The notes: generated by a model from the letters alone, not told the origin. A DNA stretch of 64,000 nt from Cladopsammia gracilis (GCA_022457155.1 JAJGOT010000357.1:736001-800000); one strand, 5' to 3'. Positions 12,572 through 23,477 are shown, counted from the first letter of the stretch. Numbers and translations are program-made.

Positions 12572-13215
12572 TGGGGTAAATCTATGACACTCAACCAATG
12601 TACATTCGGCTTAAGTTCTCTATACTCGTTGCTTTTTGAAGAAAATAAAGAAATTTTAAAAATGTATGAACAATAAATACATGTATTTGCATTTTCAAAA
12701 GTAAGTAAACTACAAAACATGATTGATTAAAGTATTCAAAGATGGTTTGCTTATCCCTCAAAATACTTCTTTATAGTTCACTAGAAAACTCAAGTATTTT
12801 TGTATGGTTATCAGCTAAAACTCAGCTTTTAAGATATTAATATAATAATAAAAAAATATTGAAAAATAATTTAACGAAAATGATTTAGCATATCACATCA
12901 ACAGATATCAAATATTTTCCCTGTTTCTCATTGCCTTTGTCCTAAATTTTATAAACAAAGAACTACTTAGTAATTTAATGCACATACGGGCAAAATGAAT
13001 GAAACCAAGACAAGAAGAATAACAAGGAATATCTCTTGGATAGGATGGTAAAAAAACCATGATTGACTACAGAAATCATTTTTCTAATGATTTACATAGT
13101 ATTACTAAAGAAGCAAATTAATTAAACTTTAGTAATGTTATGGAGATTTTTAAATGAAGATAGTGCTCTTGTCACCTACTTTAAACGTTTTTAGACTAAA
13201 AATAAAGATAATTCA
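12572..13215 (-). repeat. LTR (right) of second LTR retrotransposon
   Basis: Partner of 10974-11633. Just outside it, 13230-13345 resembles the leader region of the tandem gypsy array (about 2620-2745: TAACTGCTC...AATGTAGATTA...), linking the two loci. Confidence 0.55.
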
Positions 13216-13573
13216 ATTATAATAGAAAGTGGAATTTAGCAATAACTGCTCTACTTAATGTAGATTATTGTACATGATAAAACAAAGAAGAAAATACAAC
13301 AAAATGTACAAATTTAGCTGATAGAAAAATGATTAAATCTTTAGATAATATTGCCGATAATGCAATTCTAATTATTACACTTCCATCCACAAAAATATAA
13401 AGTCGATATAAATCTTTTATTTTTCCCCAGATGGGACAATCTTCTGCCTTTGGCTAATCTTTGAGATATAATAGAAGGTACAAATTGTTGTCACATATGT
13501 GAAAAGGATATCACTTTTTAACCCTTTCACTCCCAGAGTCAATTATAAAGACATGCAGTGCACTTCTAACTTT

Positions 13574-13985
13574 TGAGTTTGTCAACGAAATTGTATGGTG
13601 TGACTATTCAAATTAAACCTCTTCAACAGTACTTTTGCATGGTGCCATTTGCTTTTCAATATTTTACAAAACGAATTTAAAGATGATTATTAAATTTTGA
13701 TTTTTTACATTATTGGGAGTTAAAGGTTTAATAAAAGTCGTTATGCAGTGAAAAGAGCAGGAATTGAACCTCTTTTGAGTCTATCAACGAAGTTGTATGG
13801 TGTAACTATTCAAATTAAACTTCTTCAGCAGTACTTTTGCATGGCCATGGTACCATTTGCTTTTCAATATTTTACAAAACAAATTTAGAGATGGTTGTTA
13901 AATTTTAATTTTTGGCATTATTGGAAGTTAAAGCTTTAATAAAACTCGGTATACAATGAAAAGTGAAGGGATTGAACCTCTTTGC
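13574..13985. repeat. Two direct repeats of about 204 bp
   Basis: The segment starting GAGTTTGTCAACGAAATTGT at 13574 is repeated from 13778 (GAGTCTATCAACGAAGTTGT) with about 85 percent identity by eye. Both end near TTGAACCTCTT. Non-coding. Confidence 0.8.
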
Positions 13986-14025
13986 AAAGCTTTCTCATAT
14001 AAAAGATATTGACCCCCCTCCCACA

Positions 14026-14162
14026 CAGCAATATACTCCAAATTCAACGTACAATTTTTCATGTCTCGAGCCAACTCCGACAATTTGACGAGTTCCCATA
14101 GTCATATTTAAGGACCTTCCACTACCTTTTCAATGCATGCGTGAACAATATTTCTATGTAGT
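14026..14162 (-). pseudogene. BEL/Pao gag fragment (second copy)
   Basis: The minus strand encodes HACIEKVVEGP, then after stops LVKLSELARDMKNCTLNLEY. It is a diverged duplicate of 16500-16640. The pattern matches the mid-gag DUF1759 region of BEL/Pao elements. Confidence 0.6.
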
Positions 14163-14284
14163 CTTCTTCTCCCAAATCAAAGTCAACATCAAAATACGTC
14201 TGCTAGATATATGACCTGTTTCCATCGCTTATCCGCATAGTCGTTCACACCAGTAGACTCACTTGGAGAAACGCAAATATTTAG

Positions 14285-14880
14285 TCAAAGCAGGAGCAGT
14301 TTCTTCGGCGTCAGAGTTGTTGTTATTCTCAACTAGAAACTTTGCCATAAAATATTCTTTGCAAAACGGACTTCTAACAACATGACCACACTGGTCACAC
14401 TTAACGACTGCAGAAGGAGTAACCTGCTTGATTCAAGCACTACTTTAAGCGACACAATTCTTCTATAGAATAAATGGAATCTACCTTCATTTGATGAAGT
14501 TCTACAGCATCCTCTTCGGGTGTAACGTTCTCTACTACAACTGGTTTCAACTGGGAATCAAGTTTTTTTTCAATTACTGTATCAACAGTAGTGTTCAATA
14601 CAATAGCGTCTCCATCTCTACGCAGTCTGACCTGCTTGAAGTTGTACATCTCTTCTTCGTTAACTTCCTCGATATTGTTTTCCCACAGTATCAGTTTCAA
14701 GTTAATACCTTAATCTGCAATGTAGCAATTGCTTTTCTTCAGCTTGGAAGTTCCAACGATTTTCGGTTCATTATCTTTCTAGATAACTTTAGCTATTACA
14801 TCGACCATATCCATATCGACTGCATTCTGCAATATAGCTTGCAAAGTCAAATTCTCAGTGTTCTAACTCTCGATGAACTA
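14285..14880 (-). pseudogene. Decayed OB-fold-like / zinc-ribbon protein
   Basis: The minus strand has KIVGTSKLKKSNCYIAD, stop, LKLILWENNIEEVNEEEMYN, FKQVRLRRDGDAIVLNTT. A frameshift leads into a segment with KCDQCGHVVRSPFCKEYFMA. The LxLWE-(N)-I ... NTT pattern is that of an OB-fold single-strand nucleic-acid-binding domain; CDQCG is half of a zinc ribbon. Multiple stops break it. I recall similar multi-copy proteins in anthozoans, but the function is unknown and the assignment is inference. Confidence 0.4.
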
Positions 14881-14999
14881 GAACTTATACTCGCATGTTG
14901 CTAGGGAAGACAGCCTACTCATGTCGTTTATGAAAATCATTCGATGATCTTCCAAGATGTTGTAACATTCAATCTTCACTACAGTTTTACTACCAGCTC

Positions 15000-15280
15000 T
15001 GTCATCCAGAAAACTTCGTTTGAAGTGCGAAAAGCAAATAGCAGGCTGTACTTCGGAAGGTAACTGCAGCTTAACATTGAAGTAAAATATAGATCCTCTC
15101 TACGGTGTTTCAACGAAGACAGGCTTTGTACATAGACGATGAGTGGTGATGATGGTTGCTTTGTTGGACTTGCAAAAGATGTCGAAGTTTCAGAGGGACC
15201 ATTATCTCTGAAGGTGTTGTCGAGTTGAAATGGAGCTTGATCTTGACTAACAGCAGTTGCCACCGCTTTGTTCAAAGAAG
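15000..15280 (-). pseudogene. Unidentified minus-strand frame downstream of BEL gag
   Basis: A 98-residue frame, Ser/Pro/Thr-rich at first (SPTKQPSSP). It sits where the linker and protease of the BEL element at 15870-16870 should follow. A shifted frame reads FLDDRAGSKTVVKIEC, vaguely like the BEL protease DxGS site. It is probably the same decayed element. Confidence 0.35.
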
Positions 15281-15869
15281 TTTCAGCATCACTGGAATCT
15301 AAAGCCCGAGAATATTTTTGTTTCTTCGATTAGCCAGGGTGTGACAGGACTAATCATGATGAATAATAATTACCACTAACAATCATAACAACAAATTACC
15401 TCAAAGTTTGAGTGTTTACTCTAAATTTCATACTTCTATACTACCTACCAGGATCGAAATTGTCGCGTTTTCATTAGACAATTCACTAGACGTCAATCAG
15501 AGGAAACATACATGTACTGAGCAACCGATTACGATTAAAGAATTTCAATCCTTGTACATGTGATCTGCTGTACATGAATGTCATTGATTATTTTTATCGC
15601 ATTCCATAATATCATGGAGATTTTTATGTTTTATCTGATCTTGTTACGAATATTGGACACTAACTAGTAGCCCAATAACTAATACCATTAGAAATCCTGA
15701 GTGGGGGAGCAAAAAAATTTCGGTGTATGAAATATTTTTTCGGGCTGAATTTCCTGCAACATTTTTTTTGAAAGATGCAAGCCTGCAGATTTTTATTCCT
15801 GCGATCATCTTTATAAATGTGTGCAAGGTCCATTTTTTTCATACTTGACCGAATCCGTTTTTGGTATTA

Positions 15870-16870
15870 AACGCTGCAGAGTAGATTTAATTCACACTGT
15901 CCAACCTTTGCATAAAAAAAGGCAGGAGCAGATGATGTCATCTACCACATCCACTAAATGGACAACCCCTGGAACTTCTGCAACTCCTAACAAAGTGCTT
16001 CGCTCTTAAGCAATTGACACAGAGTCTCTTACTCATGATGAATCCTTTACATTCTTCATAGGACTTATCCCTGAATTTAAAGCATTTCTCCAAATAGTAA
16101 CTGTTTCCACAGAATAAACATACAGTCTTGATAACCTTTTAACCTCCAGTTCGCGCAGTTGCACCAAATGTTGAAGGTGGAATACTTTGCACGTCTAAAA
16201 ATTGCTTTTTTTCAGCTCCTTTAGTGGTAAGAGTAATCATTTTCGGCGGTAGAATCTCGTTTGTTTTCCTTTCCAATTTCGGCTTCTGATCTCTTCCAGC
16301 ATTTGGTCTTGCACCTACCAATCTTCCCAACACGGTGTTGACCACACCGGTATGTTTTTCCACAAAGCCAATCAAATGGCAAAACTCAGGTTCAATTTTT
16401 GCTTGAATTAATCTGCTAGATTCCTCAGAGCATTTGGTTTGCAAATGCAGTCAGAGGCATATGATGACTTCTCTTAAAGTGTTCATTTAATTTATGTCGG
16501 CTTCATATCATATATACTCCAAGTTCAAGGTACAATTTTTCATGTCTCACGCCAACTGCAACAATTTACTGGATTCCCATGATCATATTTGAGGATCTTC
16601 CACTACCTTTTCAATGAATACGTGAACAATAATATGCTTCTGTCCGAAATTCTTACGCAAAATATCCTTTGCCTCACAAAGTCCTCAGTCGCCAGGCAAC
16701 ATGAGACACTTTTCAATTGCAGCGTTAGCAATTCCAGAGCAAAATTGGATCAAATAATACAATCTTACATCATCTTCTAACACTCTCCTTCCTATATTTG
16801 TCTCAAAGTTTTTTATGAACCGAGGATACTTTCTTAGGTCGCCATCAAAGGTTAAGATTTCCCGTTGAGT
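15870..16870 (-). pseudogene. BEL/Pao gag remnant
   Basis: A nearly complete gag is readable on the minus strand. Order: FDGDLRKYPRFIKNFETNIG, VLEDDVRLYYLIQFCSGIAN, EAKDILRKNFGQ, DMKNCTLNLEYI, and an intact 101-residue stretch 16139-16444 (FCHLIGFVEKHTGVVNTVLG). It ends in the Cys-rich tail CLFCGNSYYLEKCFKFRDKS, RLCVNCLRAKHFVRSC, GCGR-stop-HHLLL. This is the DUF1759 plus BEL-type zinc-knuckle arrangement. About five stops interrupt it. Confidence 0.82.
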
Positions 16871-16875
16871 AAGAG

Positions 16876-17094
16876 CCCTAAGTGACTTCTGATCAACTCA
16901 TAAATTCTCCTTTCAGTTTGTCTTGTATTAGGCTCATCTAACAAAGAGAAAATTTGGCTTCAGATCAGGAGTCATTTACGGCTTTAGGTCCTATCGCGAC
17001 TCCTGATCTATACCCAAATTCTCCCTTTCTTACATAAGCATATACAATACAAACTGGAAGGAGAATCTAGCTGTTGATCAGAAGTCACTTAGGG
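16876..17094. repeat. Inverted repeat, about 50-nt arms (MITE-like)
   Basis: CCCTAAGTGACTTCTGATCA starting at 16876 (continuing to TCTTGTATT at 16929) is mirrored by AATACAAACTGGAAGGAGAA... at 17046 ending GAAGTCACTTAGGG at 17094. Inside are two further half-copies. It lies just upstream of the BEL gag and may be part of that element's leader or an independent MITE. Confidence 0.65.
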
Positions 17095-17800
17095 CCTTAT
17101 TCCACACACCCCTTCAATTGGATTTATTAAATGCAGTTTACTAAAGAAGAACCTACATTATTAAAGACAGTTAGTCCAAACAACAGATACAATGTAACCC
17201 ACTCAATTCCAGTGCAAATTTCAAAGCATTTTCATTGAAAGACCTGAATAAGACTCACATTATAAATCTGTTATTAATACTTTTTAACAACATAAACGTA
17301 TGTACAGTAGGAAATTCATGTAAATTAGACGAAAGAATAAAAATCTTTTGAACAGCAGATCTATTTATTCATGTGAGGTTTATAAAAGAAAAAGAGTATA
17401 TTTTAATTTCTTTGTAATGTGGAATTGTTGTTGGAACTCAGCCTTACATAATGCAGGTCCTTGTTTAAAATAACAATTAAAACTTTTATGCTACAAATAA
17501 TAATAATTCTTACATATTTGATAGGACATGACATGTTCTGCATTGTAAATAAGTCAGAGGAAAAGTAAAACAAAACTTCTCCAAGTAAAAGAATGAAATA
17601 CAAGAAGTGAACTAAAATGTCCGTGACTATCTTGGGGAACAAAGTACTTCTTCAAAGACTGTAGAAAACCATAATATACATACATTGTCCATCGTTCCTC
17701 TTTTCCAAACAAAATGATTTTAAAATCATAAGTCCACTGTCCCAAGTTTTATGTTTCAGTCCACGACAAAGGCATAATATTTACTTGTCCAGTCTAGATA
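17095..17800. other. No gene identified
   Basis: AT-rich. The minus frames here (17403-17745) lack recognisable domains and may include the 3' untranslated part of the CHTOP-like copy. Confidence 0.4.
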
Positions 17801-17837
17801 ACAACCATACAATCCTCTCTAAGATATCTTCTTGTGT

Positions 17838-18218
17838 TTATTCATTCATCATCTGCATGCTGCATGTAATCATCAAGCTCGGCATCAAGATGACTTTTCG
17901 TTTTTGACATGTATTGATCAAGCTCAGCATCTAACTTGTCCCTTAACACAGGTTTGTCACCCTTGCCTCGTCCCCGTCCACCCCCCTATTTACCCCTCTA
18001 CCCCCGCGAGCACCACGACCACCTCGACTAACACCTTGCATGTCACGCCCACCACGACCAACAACACTACCTCCCCTCCTAATGCCTCCAACACCACGCA
18101 CATTACTTTGACCTCGTCCCCACCTAAATCTTCCACCAAAACCACCAGGACTTTTTGCTGCAGCATTTATACCAGTACCAAGTCGGTTTTTCAACAACCC
18201 TCCTCGTTTTACACCCCC

Positions 18219-18250
<32 letters not shown>

Positions 18251-18470
18251 TTCCTCCTCCTCTGTTTGGTGAGCCAAGTCTGCTTTTAAGGCTGGAAGAG
18301 TTTCCTCCAAGGGGGGCATGGATGTCTCGTCTGTTGGCCATCTGACTGGCAAGGCGTCAATTCTTCATGCTGGCTTGGGAAGGCTGGAACTGATTGCTTC
18401 AGACTCCAGTGATCGTCACTTCTGATGGCGATCGGACTTGCTTTTTGGCCATTTCAGTAAAACTTCAGAA
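17838..18470 (-). pseudogene. CHTOP: CHTOP (chromatin target of PRMT1)-like pseudogene
   Basis: Uninterrupted by introns on the minus strand. The N-terminal segment (KKQVRSPSEV...QASMKN-stop-RLASQMANRR) carries two in-frame stops. Next is the central Gly/Arg (GAR) domain of RGG repeats (17943-18341). After a frameshift comes the C-terminal repeat [20 protein letters not shown] / [17 protein letters not shown] and a stop at about 17847. The duplicated (L)DAELDxYM block is the signature of CHTOP/FOP C-termini (TREX-associated mRNA export factor). Vertebrate CHTOP has introns, so an intronless, broken copy suggests a processed pseudogene, though no clear poly-A or target duplication was found. 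Confidence 0.8.
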
Positions 18471-18823
18471 GATAGAGAAGTCGAATTTCTACCTTGTATT
18501 ATTTTATTGGCTTCAATGCAACTGCACACTCAACTGACAAGTATGCACTTTCAATCAACACGAAATCTAACCAACCATTAGCCATGCCTTTTTTAAAAAG
18601 CAATTATACCTAATGCCTTAACATTTAAATTTGTATGGCTTTCATTGTAACCATGATATTGTATAGCTTTCTTCCTCTTGTAAAGCTCTTATAGCACATA
18701 GATGCGTATTACGTGCAAGAGATCATTCTTGAGAACATGCGGATTCTCGTGGTGTTATTGCTTTAGAATCAAAGGCTCCTTGCGAGCCAAGTCGTAAATA
18801 TGAAACAACCATCGGGGACCTAT

Positions 18824-18941
18824 GCAAACTCAATTTGCATTGGTAATTAATACCCTGGGGATTATGTTAATGAGACTATAAAAGAAGTTAAATGTGCCCC
18901 ACCCCCATCATTCTACTCGAGGCCGCAAAAGGGAAGAGTTT
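18824..18941 (+). promoter_or_regulatory. Repeated TATA/octamer segment, copy 1
   Basis: About 118 bp repeated at 20692-20813. It starts ATGCAAACTCAATTTGCAT, two octamer-like sites (ATGCAAA / TTTGCAT) in mirror orientation. About 45 bp later there is TATAAAAG, then a short GC-rich stretch. It looks like a core promoter; promoter activity is inference. Downstream is a 31-codon frame from 18973 (MADVEQVPRVVVDETIAALI) that is not recognised. Confidence 0.35.
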
Positions 18942-19158
18942 GGCGTTTCTGTTATCATCCCCGACTTACTCGATGGCCGACGTGGAACAAGTTCCTCGCG
19001 TTGTGGTAGATGAAACAATAGCAGCGCTAATAAGCTCTCCAGCCGACGCAGCAGTTCACAGCGGCTGAAGTTTGACCGGCTGTACGGGCGAATGAGATAC
19101 CGTTTATCAGGTTTGGAACATTACACGTGTTTTGCTCTTTGCGTCCCTGGTTTGTTGT

Positions 19159-19740
19159 TTAATTCTTGCACTGATAATTGCCTGTGAGGTCTGCCGGCGT
19201 GACAAAGTTTTTTCTCCGTTAATGCTTGAGAATCTTCTCTGCGTGATAAAATGTTTGTATTGATGTAATACCTGTGAGGCTCGCCGGCGTGGCGAATTTG
19301 CCTGTGTGGCTTGCCTGTGTGGCGGCATTGAAGTAATATTGCCTGTGTGGATTGCCTGTGTGGCTTGCCTGTGCGGCGAATTTGTACTGATAATTGCCTG
19401 TGAGGTCTGCCTGCGTGGCGAACGTTTTGCTCTGTTATTGCCTGGAGGCTTCTCTACGTTATTAAATCTTTTGTATTGATGTATGCCTGTGAGGCTCGTC
19501 GGCGTGGCGAATTTGTTTTGGATAATTTATGCCTGTGAGGCTTGCCTGTGTGGCGAGATTGAATTGATATTGCCTGGGTGGCTTGCCTGCGCGGTGAATT
19601 TGTACTGATAATTGCCTGTGAGGTCTGCCTGCGTGGCGAATTTTTTGCTCTGTTATTGCATGGGAGGCTTTTCTGCGTGATTTCTTCCATTGTTGTGTGC
19701 CCGTGAGACTCGCCGGCGTGGCAAATTTATTTGGAGCAAC
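19159..19740. repeat. GC-rich minisatellite with about 219-bp higher-order unit
   Basis: Many copies of GCCTGTGAGGCTTGCCTGTG TGGCGAATTTG-type modules. The phrase ACTGATAATTGCCTGTGAGG recurs near 19167, 19387 and 19605, giving a higher-order period near 219 bp. Frames reading PRRQTSQA repeats are translations of the satellite. Confidence 0.8.
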
Positions 19741-19987
19741 CGAAGTTGTGAGGCGAGATAAGAAAAATGAATGTAACAGGATGGCTGGATGAATAGAATA
19801 CCCTTCAGAATGCTTTATTTAATAACCCTCCCTGGCATAATTATTGTCGTAGCCTCGTAGACTTTATTTTATTTTCCCCGCCGTTTTTCTTCGGCTATAT
19901 TTTAATTGCTCCTGTTCAGGGTGAGTGACTCCTGTTGGTATACCGTATACGGTAGCCACCAGACGCTCTGTTTCAGACGTGTTGAAG

Positions 19988-20259
19988 TCGCTCCCTCCTG
20001 GTCAGGAACCCCGATACCGCTAGTCGTGTTTGTTTGCCATACATCTTATCGATCGGTTGGACAATAGGTGACGTCACTTTTTAAGCCTTTCTTTTATTTA
20101 CATGGTGGGTCGTAAGAGAAAGACCATGATATCCGGTGAAGGGTTTCCGAAACAAGCAAGTTACTGGGTAGAGTTTCGGAATTAGGTTAAGGGAATCAAG
20201 CCGAGACTCTGTATGACCTAGGTGGATATAAACGGGGTTCCTGACCAGGAGGGAGCGAC
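19988..20259. mobile_element. MITE-like element with 27-bp TIRs
   Basis: GTCGCTCCCTCCTGGTCAGG AACCCCG at 19988-20014 is the exact reverse complement of 20233-20259. The interior (about 220 bp) is non-coding. No unambiguous target duplication was seen. Confidence 0.65.
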
Positions 20260-20476
20260 AGAGGTAGTTAATTGAAGTGGCATGCTCTCGTCGGGCGAGT
20301 CTCCTGAGTTAGAAGCACTACAATTGAGCTTGGACATTGCTAGCTAAATCAACAGTTGTCATGTGTTATTTGTGTACAGAATTATCATACTAGTCTTCTC
20401 ATTGGTTTGTTACGAGTTACATTAGGTTATACTACATATTAAGGATAAGTAAGAGTAGGGGTGAGGATTGCGAGAA

Positions 20477-20560
20477 GCTAGGTGGTACAGTGGTACGGTA
20501 GGCTATCTAAGCCTAAGCCCAGCTGAGGTCACAGATTCAATCCTGGGAAGAGTAAGGTCA
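20477..20560 (+). repeat. tRNA-derived SINE-like segment
   Basis: Contains a pol III A box (TGGTACAGTGG, 20483-20493) and a weak B box (AGATTCAATCC, 20533-20543) 40 nt apart. It does not fold into a clean tRNA cloverleaf by eye, so a SINE head is more likely than a tRNA gene. Confidence 0.45.
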
Positions 20561-20625
20561 TGTTTGTGTTATAAACTTCCTGTGGTGTCGGAAAGATGAG
20601 AATAGAAGTGAGCTTGGGGAAGGCC

Positions 20626-20960
20626 AGAGCGATTCCCCATACCTTATTACCATGTCATTAATAACAATACCCAGGCTAGAATATTACACTATGCAAACTC
20701 AATTTGCATTGGTAATTAATACCCTGGGGATTATATTAATGAGACTATAAAAGAAGTTAAATGTGCCCCACCCCCATCATTCTACTCGAGGCCGCAAAAA
20801 GGAAGAGTTTGGCAACCCACCCTCCCACCCGATCGAGTAAGTCGGGCTTGATCCTCTCAGCTCCCATCTTCGCCTGGTCTTGGGCTTGTCCCAGGCCAGA
20901 GCGATTCCCCATACCTTATTACCATGTCATTAATAACAATACCCAGGCTAGAATATTACA
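20626..20960 (+). repeat. Nested direct repeats, incl. TATA/octamer copy 2
   Basis: GCCAGAGCGATTCCCCATAC... at 20626-20690 is repeated at 20893-20960. Between them lies the second copy (20692-20813) of the octamer/TATA segment of 18824-18941, with the same TATAAAAG. The order suggests an insertion flanked by duplicated host sequence or unequal exchange. Confidence 0.7.
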
Positions 20961-21171
20961 CTTTTCCTACCCTACACAAGGTGGGTACTCTTAGATTGTA
21001 CAGGTTATGACTACTTCCCTTATGTTGCAGATCCACGCATCAATATATTTTACCAAAGAGGATCTCTAAATCCTTAAAACCTTCCTGCGTAGCTAGTATT
21101 AACACGAAGAAATGTGTTTACTAGCGAAAATGAAATTACGCACAAACTCTAACAAACTTCGTCGCCCATTT

Positions 21172-21444
21172 ATTAACTGGCTCGTCGCTCTGCGACGAGT
21201 CAGTTCTTAAAATACCCTTTTTTTTTAACTGGCTCGTCACTCGCGACGAGTCAGTTCTAAAAATACCCTTTTTTTTTTAACTGGCTCGTCGCTTCGACGA
21301 GTCAGTTCTTAGAATACCCTCTTTTTTTTTTAACTGGCTCGCCGCTCTGCAGCGAGTCAGTTCTTAAAATACCTTTTTTAACTGGCTCGTCGCTCTGCGA
21401 CGAGTCAGTTCTTAAAATACCCTCTTTTTTTTTTTTTTTTTTTT
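21172..21444. repeat. Five tandem hairpin + poly-T units (about 52 bp)
   Basis: Each unit is AACTGGCTCGTCGCTCTGCG ACGAGTCAGTT (a 10-12 bp stem), then CTTAAAATACCC, then a run of 7-20 T. The stems are kept in all five units while the loop and T run vary. The minus-strand frame through it (GILRTDSxQSxEPVKK repeats) is a by-product. Confidence 0.85.
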
Positions 21445-22460
21445 CTGTCCTGTCACCTGCCCCGGGAATCGGTTTTGCTGCGGCCAACACCGTACCTAGT
21501 TTACTTCCGGTTTTCAGAAATGGCGTAATCAGTGATGTCGGCAACTATAATTCAAATATTTACCGTTCTAATTTCGACGGAATTGTTAAAAATTAAATCT
21601 CTGTGATTTTCGGATGCGATCTATTTCTGGTAAAAGGAAAGCGAGTTGAATTTTTCTAACCAAATCATCGTTGAATAAAACACGTCCCGGCAGGTTCTCA
21701 AGCATTACTCCGTGGAGTCACGTTCAAATTCCGAACATCTCGTATTTATGTCACGCTATTTGATCGATCATGTTGATATTGTTCATTTATTCGAAACCCC
21801 GTCACCGATTCTCCAAAATGCCTGTGTTAAAACAATCCTGATTCCTTGTAGTAGGTGGTTTCAAGGATTTTAAAGCGAAAAAAACAATACAAAGTTCAAA
21901 GAAAAAGATATAGACCTGAAATTGCAGCCTCCTTGAAGCAGAGTGCGGAATGTAAAGCGGACTGTGGAATGTAAATGTGGACTGGACTGTGCATATTAAT
22001 AGACTCTAGATTGTATATTGTGGACTCTAAAATGAAAACCGGGTGGAAAATGAGACCAAACGAGCCAGTTTCGAAGCCTAACGGGCTCCTTGTTCGGAAA
22101 AGAAAGAGAGACTGCTCACAGTCTACCTGATAATGACCTTAAAACAATGCTTTGATCAGGACCACTGACTCAGTACTACGTCAAGTAATGCTAGGCGCGT
22201 AGACATTGGAAAATGGATCATAGTTGTAAGCACACTCTAACAACACAATGCGGTTAGCCAGTCTGACATGTTCAGCGCTTAAAACTATAGAAAGCACTCA
22301 CGGGCTCGCACACTTATTAAGAATACTTTTATTAATAGACTTATCTATAGATAGAAACTCGATATGTAAAGAGATACGATTTCATTATACGATTTCATTA
22401 TTTAATTTATCTTCCTGGTATAAAAATATGTAAAATAGGACATGTAGTTTTTAAAATGAG
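21445..22460. other. No gene identified
   Basis: Unique-looking sequence without recognisable coding or repeat structure, apart from local GGACTGTGGAATGTAAA-type repetition near 21950-22000. Confidence 0.4.
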
Positions 22461-22465
22461 AAAAA

Positions 22466-22467
22466 AA

Positions 22468-22535
<68 letters not shown>
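22466..22535. repeat. (TAT)n microsatellite
   Basis: About 22 consecutive ATT/TTA triplets, directly followed by the hammerhead-like motif at 22536-22568. Microsatellite tails of this kind are common where Penelope-type elements insert. Confidence 0.95.
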
Positions 22536-22590
22536 GACAGCTGTTTCGCTCTCGTTAGGGTTCATCAGTGCGAGGTGCGTTTCTTTTGGA
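22530..22590 (-). ncRNA. Degenerate hammerhead-like motif of Penelope type
   Basis: On the minus strand: CTGATGA (22562-22568), a weak stem II region, then GAAAC (22543-22547) and AGCTGTC ending at 22536. The CUGANGA ... GAAA order followed by a palindromic stem III (CAGCUG) and a GUC cleavage triplet matches the minimal hammerhead ribozymes found in the terminal repeats of Penelope-like retroelements. Stem II is poorly paired here, so activity is doubtful. Confidence 0.5.
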
Positions 22591-23477
22591 CACTTCCTGC
22601 CCATTGAAAATATTGCACCTATTCCTCTCGTATAAATCATTCCGTGAACAACATTGTGGAATCAGAGTACGGAACAATTTTGATAACGTTGAAGCACGGA
22701 AACGCCACCACAATAATAATGACCAGGTTTGCGTCCGTGCGTTGAGATATGTATTGTCAATCGTATGAACACGCGCGAGTGCATTTCGTGATTTATGGGC
22801 ATTCCTCTCGAGGGATTGACCATGACCCCCTGCGCACCTTCACCTGTATTTTGCCAGGTTCGGGCAAAACTTTGAAGAAAATCAACAAAAAACCCCTTCT
22901 GAAGTGTTGTCTGATAAATAAGCTACTTGAATAAACGGCTACGAGCAACGTTTGACGTCTGAGATCGCCGATGCAAACGGATTTAAAAGAGATACAAGAC
23001 CAACCGGATTTTTCAACATCAAGAAAATGGCCGCCGAAACTCGCAGCGCGCAATGCATATTGGGCAATACTGGGTCTTTAAAAGCTCTCGAAATTGCACG
23101 AGCCGCTTTGACGAGCATAATTTGAGAACTTTCAAAACATCACGAGTGACCATAAATCACGAAATGCACCAGTAGTTTATACGATTTTTTGTTCATAAAA
23201 TCTTAACAAAACTTTGCCGAGGCCGTTACGCTACACTGCGCGCCCTCGTGTACACGAAACGCTTCAATGGTTTCCAAAATGCTCACACGTTTTATTTTTA
23301 ATAAATTAAATAACAATCTTTTTTACAGGTAAACCAAGCGTGAAATATAAATAAATCACATAATTTAAAACATATATTTAAGCTTGAACTTCCAAGCTTT
23401 TAAAATGACTCTTTAATCTATTTATGCATTCGTCATTCACTGGCCAATCAGCAAATAAATAAAATAAATAACTATAT

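Noticed and set aside
14491..14904. 137-codon plus-strand frame
   Set aside because: Antisense of the OB-fold remnant, whose minus-strand translation has recognisable motifs.
17832..18272. Ser/Thr/Pro-rich plus-strand frame
   Set aside because: It is the antisense of the CHTOP RGG-repeat region.
19107..19690. Arg/Gln/Ser-rich minus frames (PRRQTSQA repeats)
   Set aside because: By-product of the GC-rich minisatellite.
20477..20560. tRNA gene candidate
   Set aside because: The B box is weak and no cloverleaf could be drawn; listed as SINE-like instead.
21172..21444. Evenly spaced palindromic repeats resembling a CRISPR array
   Set aside because: Spacers are the same sequence in each unit and the context is eukaryotic; it is a tandem satellite.
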